The notes beneath the pieces were generated by a model. It was not told where the DNA came from and searched no databases. It saw nothing but the letters and a program-made list of their open reading frames with translations. A DNA stretch of 64,000 nt from NCBI GenBank assembly GCA_003353945.1, contig PIVM01000013.1, positions 1 to 64,000 of the forward strand, in the 5' to 3' direction. The position numbers and the translations under genes were made by a program. Each line of letters begins with the position of its first letter. Within the stretch, counting starts at the first letter, position 1. The DNA is from Gammaproteobacteria bacterium (lineage in GTDB: Bacteria; Pseudomonadota; Gammaproteobacteria; Pseudomonadales; PIVM01). Shown one piece after another: positions 26,135 to 35,100 of the stretch.

Positions 26135-28854
26135 GGGTTTTGTTCTTCTGCAATCGTTTCGTCCAGCGTTTCGCGAATCGCACGTTGTATATCTTCACAT
26201 AACTCTGGGTCGTTAATCGGGTTATGGTTAAGGTCTGTGATAAAAAAGACATCCTCAACCGATTCGCCCAAGGTGTTGATTTTGGCGTTCTGTAACTGAA
26301 TGCCGTACTCAACGAATATGCGGCCAATACGCGCTAACAATCCGGGGCGGTCCGGAGTGATAACTTCCAGCATGTTCTGCCCCTTGGTCAGGTCGCTACG
26401 CATGGTAGTGGTTGTGGGGATGGAAAAATATTTCAAGCGTCTCGTCGTGCGTCGTTGCACGATTTCTGAGTAATCTTGTTCGGCCGATAGCTGTTCATAC
26501 AAGGACTGTCTAATCTCTTCATACCGTTCGATGTTATTGCCTATTGATTCGCCGTTAACATCCAGCACATAGAACGTATCCAGGGTGTGGCCACTGGCGG
26601 ATCGGTAGATGCGAGCATCCTGAATGCTCAGGTCCAGTGATTCCAGCGTGGCGGCTACCAATGCAAACAGATAGCTGCGCACCTTGGTGTAAATGAAAAT
26701 CTGCGTTGCACCTTCGTGCAAATTATCAGTGGTCTCCTGTATCAGGATGAGGGGCTTGCTTTTATCTTTGTGTGCTGCGATTGCTTTTGTTTGCCAGGCG
26801 ATATCGCTTGAGCATTCACGCAGAAAATACTCATCGCTGGGATAATTCCAAATGGATAAAATCTGTTGCCGCGTAAATCCCTTGTTTCTCAGTTTGGCAA
26901 TGGCCGAGTTCTGTGTGTCTTCGATACAGATGTGTTTGTCGATATAATGTTCCAGGCCACGGCGCAGAGCGCGTTTGGTTTCCAGGTAGAGCTGGCGCAT
27001 TAACGATGCGCGCCAACTGTTCCATATGTTGGGGTTGGTTGCACGCATGTCTGCGACCGTTAGAACATATAAAAAATCCAGGTGAATCTGATCGCCAATT
27101 TTCAGGGCAAAATCTCGAATGATCTCCGGGTCAGATATATCTTTGCGCTGTGAAACGCGAGACATCAATAAGTGATTTCGTACAAGCCAGGCCACCAGAT
27201 TACTGTCGCGACGTTTAAGACCGTGCTTGCGGCAAAATTGCATAGCGTCTTCTGCCCCCAGTTCTGAGTGATTGCCCCCGCGCCCTTTAGCGATATCGTG
27301 AAATAGACCAGCGATATAGAGCAGTTCAATATTTGGCAGTCTGCGAGCTGCATGCACGGCGATTGGGAATTGATCATTAATATCATCGTAGATAAAACGC
27401 CGCATTTGTTTGATGGCTAAAATTGTGTGCGCATCGACGGTGTAGATATGAAAAAGATCATGCTGGGTCTGACCGATAATACGCCCGAATTCCGGGATGT
27501 ATTTGCCGAGAATGCCGTAGCGCTTCATGGCTTTCAATTGGGTGGCAACGTGGTGTGGGCTGCGCAATAATTCCAGAAACAGTTGCTTGTTTCTGTGGGC
27601 CTTGCGAAATTTTTCGTCTATCAGGTAGCGCTCTTCACGCAGTAGTCGAATAGTGGATGCTCTTACGCCGATGATATTGGGGTTGTCCGCCGAGAGGACA
27701 AAAATTTCCAGCAGAGCTGAAGGGTCATTTTTAAAGACTTTGTCATTGGAGGCTTCAATGTAACCGTTGCGCAGACGAAAGCGGGGATTGATTTCAAAGA
27801 TGTGCTCGGGTTCGCAGGCCCTGAGAATCGCCTCGTCAAAATGCTGCATTAACATGTCATTGAGCTCGGCCAGCGCTAGTGCCCAGCGGTAATATCGCTG
27901 CATAAAATGCTCAACGGCCAGTTTGACATCGCTTTCTCGAAAACCCATCAGTTCAGCAACTGAATTTTGGTAGTCAAAGAGCAGACGATCTTCTTCGCGG
28001 CCACTGATCATGTGTAAGGCGTAGCGCACTCGCCAGAGGAAATTCTCGCCAGTGTGGATAATGCCTAACTCTTCTTCGGTTAGAAATCCCTGTGGTACCA
28101 GATCACGGATACTGTCAGCGGCAAAATGACGTTTGGCCACCCAACCGATCATCTGAATATCCCGCAGCCCGCCAGGGCAGCTTTTGACGTTGGGCTCCAG
28201 GTTGTATTCCGTGTTGTTGTACTTGCGATGACGAGTGATCTGTTCTTTCCATTTGGCCTCGAAAAAATCCTTGCTAGGCCAAATTTGATCTGGACCGACC
28301 ATCGCCATCAGGCGCTTGTGCAGTTCGTCGGAGCCGATAATAGTGCGTGACTCCATGAGATTGGTGGCAATGGTAATGTCTTGTTCTGCTTGAACCTTAC
28401 AGTCGTTGATGGTGCGTACACTGTGGCCTACATTCAGATTGATATCCCATAGAAAGGTAACAAAGCGCTCAACGTTTTCTTTGTGTACCTTAAAGAAATT
28501 ATTTTCCACCAGGATTAACAGGTCTATGTCTGAGCAGGGGTGTAATTCACCGCGGCCGTAGCCTCCGACGGCCACCAGGGCGGCTGTGTTGGTTCCTTTC
28601 CAGGAAAGGTCTTCCCAGGCGTAACACAGTAGTCTGTCTATCAGCGCTGCGCGCAAATGGACCAGTTCAGCTATAGGGTCGTTGTCGCGGAATCTCTTAT
28701 GCAGGTATTCTGCGCCATGGCTGATTGCTTCTTTGTAAACGCTAAGAGGGGGGGCGCCGGCTTGCAATCGTTCGCGAAATCGGATTTCATCAAATAAGGC
28801 TGTGGATAAAACTGCATGCATGGATGAATAATTATCCTCTAAAATAGTGTTCAT
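26131..28854 (-). CDS. glnD: [Protein-PII] uridylyltransferase / uridylyl-removing enzyme
   Basis: Senses glutamine and adds or removes UMP on the PII protein, so setting nitrogen assimilation. The 907-residue protein has family length and order: nucleotidyltransferase (about 75-250) with VGGYGRGELHPCSDIDLLIL, linker, HD hydrolase (about 470-590) with LFHDIAKGRGGNHSELGAED, and two C-terminal ACT domains (about 715-795 and 825-900; LLEVITPDRPGLLARIGRIF is the second). The start ATG at 28854 lies within the map gene, overlapping it by 23 bases; a second ATG at 28821, just after an AGAGGA, is possible and would remove the overlap. Downstream dapC overlaps as ATGA. ptsP, another nitrogen regulator, is in this window. 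Confidence 0.96.
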   Translation of the reverse strand: MNTILEDNYSSMHAVLSTALFDEIRFRERLQAGAPPLSVYKEAISHGAEYLHKRFRDNDPIAELVHLRAALIDRLLCYAWEDLSWKGTNTAALVAVGGYGRGELHPCSDIDLLILVENNFFKVHKENVERFVTFLWDINLNVGHSVRTINDCKVQAEQDITIATNLMESRTIIGSDELHKRLMAMVGPDQIWPSKDFFEAKWKEQITRHRKYNNTEYNLEPNVKSCPGGLRDIQMIGWVAKRHFAADSIRDLVPQGFLTEEELGIIHTGENFLWRVRYALHMISGREEDRLLFDYQNSVAELMGFRESDVKLAVEHFMQRYYRWALALAELNDMLMQHFDEAILRACEPEHIFEINPRFRLRNGYIEASNDKVFKNDPSALLEIFVLSADNPNIIGVRASTIRLLREERYLIDEKFRKAHRNKQLFLELLRSPHHVATQLKAMKRYGILGKYIPEFGRIIGQTQHDLFHIYTVDAHTILAIKQMRRFIYDDINDQFPIAVHAARRLPNIELLYIAGLFHDIAKGRGGNHSELGAEDAMQFCRKHGLKRRDSNLVAWLVRNHLLMSRVSQRKDISDPEIIRDFALKIGDQIHLDFLYVLTVADMRATNPNIWNSWRASLMRQLYLETKRALRRGLEHYIDKHICIEDTQNSAIAKLRNKGFTRQQILSIWNYPSDEYFLRECSSDIAWQTKAIAAHKDKSKPLILIQETTDNLHEGATQIFIYTKVRSYLFALVAATLESLDLSIQDARIYRSASGHTLDTFYVLDVNGESIGNNIERYEEIRQSLYEQLSAEQDYSEIVQRRTTRRLKYFSIPTTTTMRSDLTKGQNMLEVITPDRPGLLARIGRIFVEYGIQLQNAKINTLGESVEDVFFITDLNHNPINDPELCEDIQRAIRETLDETIAEEQNP

Positions 28855-29626
28855 TTTGGCGAGCGGTCAGTACTTCGCAACCATTTTTTGTTACCACGAT
28901 AGTGTGTTCCCATTGCGCTGAAAGACGCCCGTCTTTGGTGGTGACTGTCCAGCCGTCCTTTTTGTTTAATTTGGTGTGGCGTTTGCCCAGGTTAATCATG
29001 GGTTCAATGGTAAAGGTCATGCCTTCTTGTAGTTTCAGGCCTGTTCCCGGTGTGCCGTAATGCAGTACTTGGGGCTCTTCGTGAAAAGTGCGTCCAATGC
29101 CGTGCCCACAATATTCTCTGACAACTGAATAATGATTGGATTCGGCATGCTTTTGAATAATATGGCCAATATCGCCCAATCTAATACCGGGTTTGATGAT
29201 GTCGATCGCTTTGTAGAGGCACTCCCTGCTTGTTTCAACGAGTTTGACCGCGTGTTGCTGTGGGGTGCCGACAATAAACATCTGACTGGTGTCACCGTGA
29301 TAGTCGTCTTTGATGATGGTGACATCCACATTCACGATATCGCTGTCTTTGAGCTGTTTTGTATCTGAGGGTATGCCGTGGCAGATGACCTGATTGACGG
29401 ATGTGCAGATTGATTTGGGGAATCCATGGTAATTCAACGGGGCGGGCGTGGTTTTTTGAATGTTGACCATATAATCGTGGCAAATTTTATCCAATTCGCC
29501 GGTGCTGACGCCTACTTGAACATGGGGGGTAATCATTTCCAGGACTTCTGCTGCCAACCTGCCAGCGATGCGCATCTTTTCTATTTCTTCCAGGGTCTTG
29601 GGTTTTACCATTTGAGGCACGTTCAT
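28832..29626 (-). CDS. map: Methionine aminopeptidase, type I
   Basis: Removes the initiator methionine from nascent proteins, using two metal ions. 264 residues, the E. coli length, when started at the ATG at 29626; the frame is open to 29653. Metal and active-site residues are present: NYHGFPKSICTSVNQVICHG, VNVDVTIIKDDYHGDTSQMF (Asp pair), CGHGIGRTFHEEPQVLHYG (His), FTIEPMINLG (Glu) and WEHTIVV (Glu). It stands divergent to rpsB with a 430-base gap, as in E. coli, and leads the map-glnD-dapC-dapD-dapE transcription unit. Confidence 0.96.
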   Translation of the reverse strand: MNVPQMVKPKTLEEIEKMRIAGRLAAEVLEMITPHVQVGVSTGELDKICHDYMVNIQKTTPAPLNYHGFPKSICTSVNQVICHGIPSDTKQLKDSDIVNVDVTIIKDDYHGDTSQMFIVGTPQQHAVKLVETSRECLYKAIDIIKPGIRLGDIGHIIQKHAESNHYSVVREYCGHGIGRTFHEEPQVLHYGTPGTGLKLQEGMTFTIEPMINLGKRHTKLNKKDGWTVTTKDGRLSAQWEHTIVVTKNGCEVLTARQNEHYFRG

Positions 29627-29822
29627 AGAAAAGGGTCCAGCAAGCAAAACCAAGCATTTTAAACCATGAGGCTAAAGACTGCTCGTGGAAAATGTCCCTT
29701 CTTTTTGTCGGCTTTCAATTGATTGAAAGGATAAACATCATTCGTGCGCGGGAGGGCTGGCGGCTTAACCACTTGGAACCTAAAAAATGTGTATAAATAT
29801 CATTAGGGCGTGGGACGACTAC

Positions 29823-29851
29823 TTTAAGTAATTGCTTGTTTGTGGTATAAA
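29823..29851 (+). promoter_or_regulatory. Candidate rpsB promoter
   Basis: TTTAAG (29823-29828) and TATAAA (29846-29851) are spaced by 17 bases, giving a start near 29858, exactly where the leader hairpin begins. The -10 matches five of six consensus bases, the -35 three. Confidence 0.4.
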
Positions 29852-29857
29852 GCGCCT

Positions 29858-30057
29858 CCTCCGCCCATTAGCGCCAGTGCTGGTGCCAATGGGCGGAGAA
29901 ATAGCCGTTGGATTCAGTCCAGCAAAAAAATACGCACACACGTCGACACGTGGTTCTGGGTGCTTTGGGGTTCTGATGTTGTAGTTTGGCTCGGAATCAG
30001 CAGGGTTGAACCATGGGATGTGTGGAGGTCTAACCCAGACAATTCGAGGTAATCATC
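29858..30057 (+). ncRNA. Structured rpsB leader, candidate S2 autoregulatory (t44-type) RNA
   Basis: The 200 bases before rpsB contain a long hairpin at 29859-29898: an 11-base perfect stem CTCCGCCCATT / AATGGGCGGAG continued inward by a second paired segment around a 4-base loop. In gammaproteobacteria the map-rpsB gap encodes the t44/rpsB leader, a 5' region through which protein S2 limits its own synthesis. Location, size and structure agree; the sequence has not been compared with the Rfam model. A good ribosome site (GAGG, 8 bases) precedes the rpsB ATG. Confidence 0.5.
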
Positions 30058-30966
30058 ATGGCAAGTGTCAGCATGCGTGACATGTTGCAGGCGGGTGTGC
30101 ATTTTGGGCACCAAACCCGTTACTGGAACCCCAAAATGGACCAATATATTTTTGGTGCCAGAAACAAAATTCATATTATCAATTTAGAATACACTGTCCC
30201 TGCGTTTAATGAGGCGCTGGTATTTGTTAAGAAATTAACAAGCAACAATAATAAAGTGCTTTTTGTGGGTACTAAGCGGGCAGCGGGTAAATTGATCAAG
30301 GAACAGGCAGAAAGTGTTGGTATGCCCTACGTTAGCCAACGTTGGCTGGGCGGTATGTTGACCAACTACAAAACGATTCGCCAATCAATCCGTCGTTATC
30401 GCGATCTTGAAGCGCAAAGTAACGATGGCACTTTTGAAAAGCTTACAAAAAAAGAAGCCCTAATGCGTACGCGTGATATGGAGAAGCTCGAGCGCTCCAT
30501 CGGTGGTATCAAGGATATGGGAGGGCTGCCGGACGTCTTGTTTGTTATTGATGTTGATCATGAGCGCATTGCCATCAGTGAGGCAAACAAATTGGGTATC
30601 CCGGTTATTGGCATTGTTGATACGAACAGCGATCCCTCAGGTGTTGATTATGTCATTCCTGGTAACGATGACGCCATACGAGCGATTAAGCTGTATGTCA
30701 CCGCTGTGGCCGAGTCTTGTGCAGAGGGTAAAGCTGAAGCACAGGGGACGGTTGTTGCTGATGAGTTTATTGAGGTGAAAGCCGGAGCCGGAGCCGAGGC
30801 TGTAGCTGAAGTTAAAGCCGAAGTTAAAACCGAAGTTAAAACCGAAGTTAAAACCGAAGTTAAAGCTGAAGTTAAAGCCGAAGTTAAAGCCGAAGTTAAA
30901 ACCGAAGTTAAAGCCGAAGTTAAAGCTGAATCCGAAGGCGAGAATGAAGTGACCGACGAACAATAA
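30058..30966 (+). CDS. rpsB: 30S ribosomal protein S2 with a repetitive C-terminal extension
   Basis: Small-subunit protein S2, first gene of the rpsB-tsf unit. Residues 1-230 are a standard S2: [55 protein letters not shown] and [21 protein letters not shown]. coli S2 has 241 residues; this one has 302. The extra C-terminus is a V-K-[A/T]-E tetrapeptide repeated ten times, coded by ten 12-base units at 30811-30930, followed by an acidic end. The tail is likely a highly charged, alpha-helix-prone extension that reaches out from the ribosome surface. The ATG has a GAGG site 8 bases upstream, and a terminator at 31001-31023 separates the gene from tsf. Confidence 0.97.
   Translation: MASVSMRDMLQAGVHFGHQTRYWNPKMDQYIFGARNKIHIINLEYTVPAFNEALVFVKKLTSNNNKVLFVGTKRAAGKLIKEQAESVGMPYVSQRWLGGMLTNYKTIRQSIRRYRDLEAQSNDGTFEKLTKKEALMRTRDMEKLERSIGGIKDMGGLPDVLFVIDVDHERIAISEANKLGIPVIGIVDTNSDPSGVDYVIPGNDDAIRAIKLYVTAVAESCAEGKAEAQGTVVADEFIEVKAGAGAEAVAEVKAEVKTEVKTEVKTEVKAEVKAEVKAEVKTEVKAEVKAESEGENEVTDEQ
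30811..30930 (+). repeat. 12-base tandem repeat, ten units, inside rpsB
   Basis: Ten consecutive 12-base units of the form GTTAAARCYGAA, differing only at two positions, coding V-K-A-E or V-K-T-E. All units keep the frame. Opposite-strand frames through this array give false ORFs (FGFN and LTSA repeats). Confidence 0.95.
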
Positions 30967-31000
30967 CAGACTGCCATTGTTAATTGTTTAGTGGGTACAT

Positions 31001-31023
31001 AAGGGGGCAGGGCCCCCTTTTTT
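31001..31023 (+). terminator. Intrinsic terminator or attenuator between rpsB and tsf
   Basis: Eight-base stem AAGGGGGC / GCCCCCTT, 3-base loop and a run of six T. It lies inside the rpsB-tsf operon, so it should act as a partial stop that makes S2 and EF-Ts amounts differ, as known for E. coli. Confidence 0.85.
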
Positions 31024-31097
31024 CGATTATTAACAAATTCAAGTAATTGACAAACTACCGATTGGTGTTTGTCTATGATTTTTTGGAGGTAAATCCA

Positions 31098-31958
31098 ATG
31101 GCTGCCATATCCGCATCTATGGTTAAGGAATTGCGCGATCGGACCGGTCTGGGCATGATGGAATGCAAAAAGGCTCTGGTTGAGAGCGAAGGGAATATTG
31201 ATTTGGCAATTGAGAATTTGCGTAAATCCAGTGGCATGAAAGCGGCGAAAAAAGCCGGTCGTGTTGCTGCTGAAGGTTCAGTTTCCAGTAAGGTTGCCGA
31301 AGACGGCAGCTATGGTGTGCTGGTTGAAGTCAATAGCGAAACGGACTTTGTTGCACGAGATGAGAATTTTCAGGCATTTGCACAGAAAGTCACGGACAAG
31401 GTTTTTGCTGATAAGCAGGATGATATTGCCAAATTAATGGAGGGTGAGCTGGAAAATGCGCGTGAAGCCCTGGTGCAGAAAATCGGGGAGAATATTTCCG
31501 TGCGTCGTGCTGCAATCAGTGAGGGCAAGGTGATCGGCAGTTACGTGCATGGTAATCATCGGATTGCTGTCTTGGTCGTGCTAGAAGGTGGTGATCAGAC
31601 GCTGGCCCGAGATGTTGCTATGCATGTGGCCGCTGTCAATCCGCAGTATGTTTCACCCGAAGATGTGCCTGCTGAGGTGGTGGAAAAGGAAAAAGAAATC
31701 CTGACTGCTCAAGCGCTAGATAGCGGCAAACCGGCAGAGATAGTGGAAAAGATGATTGGTGGTCGGATTCGCAAGTTTTTGGCTGAAATCAGCCTTAGCG
31801 AACAGGATTTTGTGAAAGATCCTGATATAAGCGTTGGCAAGTTGGTTAAGAATGCCGGTGCCAGCCTGGTGTCCTTTATTCGCTATGAAGTGGGTGAAGG
31901 CATTGAAAAGAAAGAGGAAGATTTTGCTGCTGAGGTGGCTGCGCAACTGGGACAGTAA
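31098..31958 (+). CDS. tsf: Translation elongation factor Ts
   Basis: Nucleotide-exchange factor of EF-Tu. The ATG at 31098 was chosen over the open frame from 31047 because it has a GGAGG site 8 bases upstream and starts the family N-terminus ([20 protein letters not shown]). 286 residues, with [20 protein letters not shown], the catalytic [19 protein letters not shown] and the core domain [15 protein letters not shown]. coli EF-Ts has 283. It follows rpsB after a terminator hairpin and leads into pyrH-frr. Confidence 0.98.
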   Translation: MAAISASMVKELRDRTGLGMMECKKALVESEGNIDLAIENLRKSSGMKAAKKAGRVAAEGSVSSKVAEDGSYGVLVEVNSETDFVARDENFQAFAQKVTDKVFADKQDDIAKLMEGELENAREALVQKIGENISVRRAAISEGKVIGSYVHGNHRIAVLVVLEGGDQTLARDVAMHVAAVNPQYVSPEDVPAEVVEKEKEILTAQALDSGKPAEIVEKMIGGRIRKFLAEISLSEQDFVKDPDISVGKLVKNAGASLVSFIRYEVGEGIEKKEEDFAAEVAAQLGQ

Positions 31959-31962
31959 AATC

Positions 31963-31994
31963 ATTATCCCCTCTCTTTACAGGGAGGGGATAAT
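31963..31994 (+). promoter_or_regulatory. Strong hairpin between tsf and pyrH
   Basis: Eleven to thirteen paired bases (ATTATCCCCTC / GAGGGGATAAT plus two inner pairs) with a 6-base loop, only 4 bases after the tsf stop. No T-run follows, so it is more likely an mRNA stabiliser or processing site than a terminator. Confidence 0.55.
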
Positions 31995-32071
31995 ACGAAG
32001 CGTGTTTCTGAATGAGTACTCCCCTGATGGCAGGATGAGTCTCAAGACGTATTGCTGATGGAGGCTGCCAT

Positions 32072-32806
32072 ATGCCAGGGCAACTGAAGGACAGGAAATA
32101 TAAGCGTATTCTGCTCAAACTCAGTGGAGAAGCCCTGATGGGCGACGAAGGGTTTGGGATTGATCCAAAAATTCTTGATCGGATGGCCTTGGAGATCGGT
32201 CAGTTGGTTGGTATTGGTGTCCAGGTTGGTTTGGTGATTGGCGGAGGGAACCTGTTTCGAGGTGCATCACTGAACAAGGCGGGCCTGGACCGGGTCACTG
32301 GCGATCATATGGGCATGTTGGCTACAGTAATGAATGCGCTGGCAATGCGTGATGCTTTGGAGCGCTCAAACATCAGCACTACAGTGATGTCAGCTATTCC
32401 CATGAGTGGTGTTGTTGAACATTATGATCGTCGTCGTGCACTGCGTATGCTTGATAACGGCGATGTTGTTATTTTTTCTGCCGGCACGGGCAATCCCTTT
32501 TTTACAACAGATTCCGCAGCTTGCCTTCGAGGCATTGAAATAGAGGCTGAATTGGTTCTTAAGGCAACAAAGGTTGATGGCGTTTATAGTGCTGATCCAG
32601 TGAAGGATCCGGCAGCGGAAAAATACAGTACGCTGACTTATGATGAGGTACTGGAGAAAAAACTGGGGGTTATGGATCTGACAGCGATATGTCTCTGCCG
32701 TGATCATGATATGCCAGTACGTGTTTTTGAAATGGATAAGGCCGGTGCTTTGTTGAGCATTGTGGTCGGTGGTGATGAAGGTACACTCATAGAAGCCAAA
32801 CAATAA
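32072..32806 (+). CDS. pyrH: UMP kinase
   Basis: Phosphorylates UMP to UDP with ATP in the pyrimidine pathway; hexameric and regulated by GTP and UTP. 244 residues, with the amino-acid-kinase-fold motifs [59 protein letters not shown] and [13 protein letters not shown]. The ATG has a GGAGG site 7-8 bases upstream. The gene is part of tsf-pyrH-frr-uppS-cdsA-dxr-rseP. Confidence 0.97.
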   Translation: MPGQLKDRKYKRILLKLSGEALMGDEGFGIDPKILDRMALEIGQLVGIGVQVGLVIGGGNLFRGASLNKAGLDRVTGDHMGMLATVMNALAMRDALERSNISTTVMSAIPMSGVVEHYDRRRALRMLDNGDVVIFSAGTGNPFFTTDSAACLRGIEIEAELVLKATKVDGVYSADPVKDPAAEKYSTLTYDEVLEKKLGVMDLTAICLCRDHDMPVRVFEMDKAGALLSIVVGGDEGTLIEAKQ

Positions 32807-32821
32807 ACGGGAGGATTGCGC

Positions 32822-33379
32822 ATGATTAATGAAATCAAGCAAGATGCTGAGACACGTATGGGAAAAAGCGTGGATGCTCTGCATGCGGCATTTAGTAAAA
32901 TCCGTACGGGAAGGGCGCATCCGAGTTTGCTCGATACTATCCGGATTGACTATTACGGTGTTGATACGCCATTGAATCAGGTATCCAATGTAACAGTTGA
33001 AGACGCCAGGATGCTGTCTATCAATGCCTGGGAGGCGAAGATGGTGCCGGATATCGAAAAGGCGATTCTAAAATCGGATTTGGGTTTGAATCCATCGACG
33101 GCCGGAAACGTAATTCGTATTCCGATGCCGGCTCTGACAGAAGAGACGCGCAAGGGCTTTATCAAACAGGCGAAACATGAGGCAGAGCTGGCGCGAGTAT
33201 CAGTGCGCAATATTCGCCGTGACGCTAACAGTCATTTGAAGGATCTGTTGAAAGACAAGGAAATCAGTGAGGATGAAGAGCATAAGGCGCAGGATGATAT
33301 TCAGAAGTTAACCGATCGCCATATCGCCGAAGTTGAAAAAGGTTTACAGGTGAAAGAAGCGGATCTGATGGAAATTTGA
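32822..33379 (+). CDS. frr: Ribosome recycling factor
   Basis: Splits the post-termination ribosome together with EF-G. 185 residues, the E. coli length, if started at the ATG at 32822 (GGGAGG site 7 bases upstream); the frame also opens at a TTG two codons earlier. Family marks: [48 protein letters not shown] and the helical [20 protein letters not shown]. It is 15 bases after pyrH. Confidence 0.97.
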   Translation: MINEIKQDAETRMGKSVDALHAAFSKIRTGRAHPSLLDTIRIDYYGVDTPLNQVSNVTVEDARMLSINAWEAKMVPDIEKAILKSDLGLNPSTAGNVIRIPMPALTEETRKGFIKQAKHEAELARVSVRNIRRDANSHLKDLLKDKEISEDEEHKAQDDIQKLTDRHIAEVEKGLQVKEADLMEI

Positions 33380-33473
33380 TGCGCCCTAAACTCAGTGAAA
33401 TACCTGTCAAGGCTAATGGCATTTACACTGGCGGGCAGCAAACCCCAATTTTCATTAACTAGACTGAATAGCC

Positions 33474-34265
33474 ATGACAGGCTTATCGAATTCGCAAAAG
33501 CAGGGTATCAACGTGCAGGGTACCAAAAAGGATATAGAGAATTTGCCGCGCCATATTGCCATCATTATGGATGGTAATAATCGCTGGGCCAAACAAAGAA
33601 AACTGCCTGGAAAATTGGGACATCGTGCGGGTGTCGAAGCTATTAGGGAAGTGCTCAAGAGTTGTGAGCGATTGGAAGTAGAGGTGTTGACGCTATTTGC
33701 CTTTAGCAGTGAAAATTGGCAACGTCCACCCACGGAAGTAAGTGCCCTGATGAGTTTGTTTATGCGTTATCTGAAAAAAGAAGTCAAAGAGCTGCATCAG
33801 AACGGAGTTCGGGTTCGAGTCGTTGGTGATCGCCATCGTTTTAGCTCAAAACTGCAGAAACAAATTGAAGATGCTGAGCTGCTCACACGAGACAATAAAA
33901 CCACAACCTTGGTGATTGCGGCGGATTATGGCGGTCAGCGGGATATCGCACAGGCAGCTAGACAATTGGCACAGAAAGTCAAAGAGGGGCAACTGGAGGT
34001 GGATGACATCACAGCTGCACGGCTGGATGAAACGATAGCACTTAGCGATTTGCCAAAACCTGATTTGTGTATTCGAACCGGTGGTGATCACCGAATCAGC
34101 AATTTTTTGTTATGGCAGTTTGCCTATACGGAATTGTATTTTACCGATGTCTACTGGCCGGACTTTAATGAAACGGAACTTATCAAAGCCTTGCAGAGCT
34201 ACAGTGGTCGTCAACGCCGATTTGGCAAACGAGACGACTTGATGCATGGTGTACAAAGTGCTTAA
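33474..34265 (+). CDS. uppS: Undecaprenyl diphosphate synthase
   Basis: Cis-prenyltransferase making the C55 lipid carrier for peptidoglycan and O-antigen. 263 residues; motifs IAIIMDGNNRWAKQRKLPGK (catalytic Asp; GNNR is the usual form in this bacterial group), HRAGVEAIREVL, LTLFAFSSENWQRP and DLCIRTGGDHRISNFLLWQ with the Arg pair that binds diphosphate. The N-terminus is about 25 residues before the core, slightly longer than E. coli (253). The ribosome site is weak. Its 3' end overlaps the cdsA start by 20 bases. Confidence 0.97.
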   Translation: MTGLSNSQKQGINVQGTKKDIENLPRHIAIIMDGNNRWAKQRKLPGKLGHRAGVEAIREVLKSCERLEVEVLTLFAFSSENWQRPPTEVSALMSLFMRYLKKEVKELHQNGVRVRVVGDRHRFSSKLQKQIEDAELLTRDNKTTTLVIAADYGGQRDIAQAARQLAQKVKEGQLEVDDITAARLDETIALSDLPKPDLCIRTGGDHRISNFLLWQFAYTELYFTDVYWPDFNETELIKALQSYSGRQRRFGKRDDLMHGVQSA

Positions 34266-35100
34266 GCAACGTGTCATCACTGCCATAATACTTTTATCGC
34301 TGCTTGGAGCGATTGTCTTTAATGTTTCCTATCAAGGTTTTTTGCTTCTAGTAGCAATCATATTTCTGCTCGGTGCGTGGGAATGGTCCATGTTGTGTGA
34401 TTTTCAGTCATTGGCAGCGCGCACTGCCTATTTGCTGCTGTCAGCCGGACTGATGTTGGCGACGGTCGTTTCTGCCTCTGCCTGGAATGCTGAACAAATG
34501 CACATCACAGTGGTCCAGTACATTCTGGGCCTGGGGTGTTTGTGGTGGGCATTGGCCTTGCTGTGGGTAAAAACGTATCCTGCCAACAGTGCTCTGTGGG
34601 GCAGCAGGTTTGTTTGTGCACTGATGGGTGTGCTGGTGTTGATACCAAGCTGGCTGGCACTGGTTTATTTACGCAGCCTTGATCAAGGTCTGATGTGGAT
34701 TCTCTATGTGTTGGCTATTGTGGTTGCAGCCGATACTGGCGCGTATTTTATGGGGCGGCAATTTGGGCGACGAAAGTTATTGCCGGCTGTGAGTCCAGGT
34801 AAATCCTGGGCGGGTTTTTGGGGTGGTTTCGCAAGTGCGGCGCTATTAGCAATTGTCACGGGTATCTATGCTGAGGTAGCGGGTCTGTCAGCGGCTGCGC
34901 TTCTTATCGTGACGATGATTGCCGGTTTGGCATCTGTTTTAGGTGATTTGTTGGAAAGTATGGTTAAACGACACCGCGGGGTGAAAGACAGTGGGCGATT
35001 GCTGCCGGGTCATGGCGGCGTAATGGATCGCATAGACAGTATTACCGCAGCAGCTCCGGTATTTACCTTGTTGGCTATCCTGTTGGGGAGAGGCGCATAA
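34246..35100 (+). CDS. cdsA: Phosphatidate cytidylyltransferase (CDP-diglyceride synthase)
   Basis: Inner-membrane enzyme converting phosphatidate and CTP to CDP-diacylglycerol, entry to all phospholipids. 284 residues with about eight hydrophobic segments and the C-terminal family signature KDSGRLLPGHGGVMDRIDS, preceded by DTGAYFMGRQFGRRKL and SPGKSWAGFWGG. It starts inside the end of uppS, which argues for translational coupling, and its TAA directly touches the ATG of dxr. Confidence 0.96.
   Translation: MVYKVLKQRVITAIILLSLLGAIVFNVSYQGFLLLVAIIFLLGAWEWSMLCDFQSLAARTAYLLLSAGLMLATVVSASAWNAEQMHITVVQYILGLGCLWWALALLWVKTYPANSALWGSRFVCALMGVLVLIPSWLALVYLRSLDQGLMWILYVLAIVVAADTGAYFMGRQFGRRKLLPAVSPGKSWAGFWGGFASAALLAIVTGIYAEVAGLSAAALLIVTMIAGLASVLGDLLESMVKRHRGVKDSGRLLPGHGGVMDRIDSITAAAPVFTLLAILLGRGA

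Noticed and set aside
30811..30930. Regular short repeats considered as a CRISPR array
   Set aside because: Units are contiguous 12-mers without spacers and stay in frame within rpsB; no cas genes nearby.
30637..30977. Two long minus-strand ORFs with FGFN and LTSA repeats opposite rpsB
   Set aside because: They are mirror readings of the 12-base repeat in rpsB, which lets all frames stay open; no ribosome sites or family resemblance.
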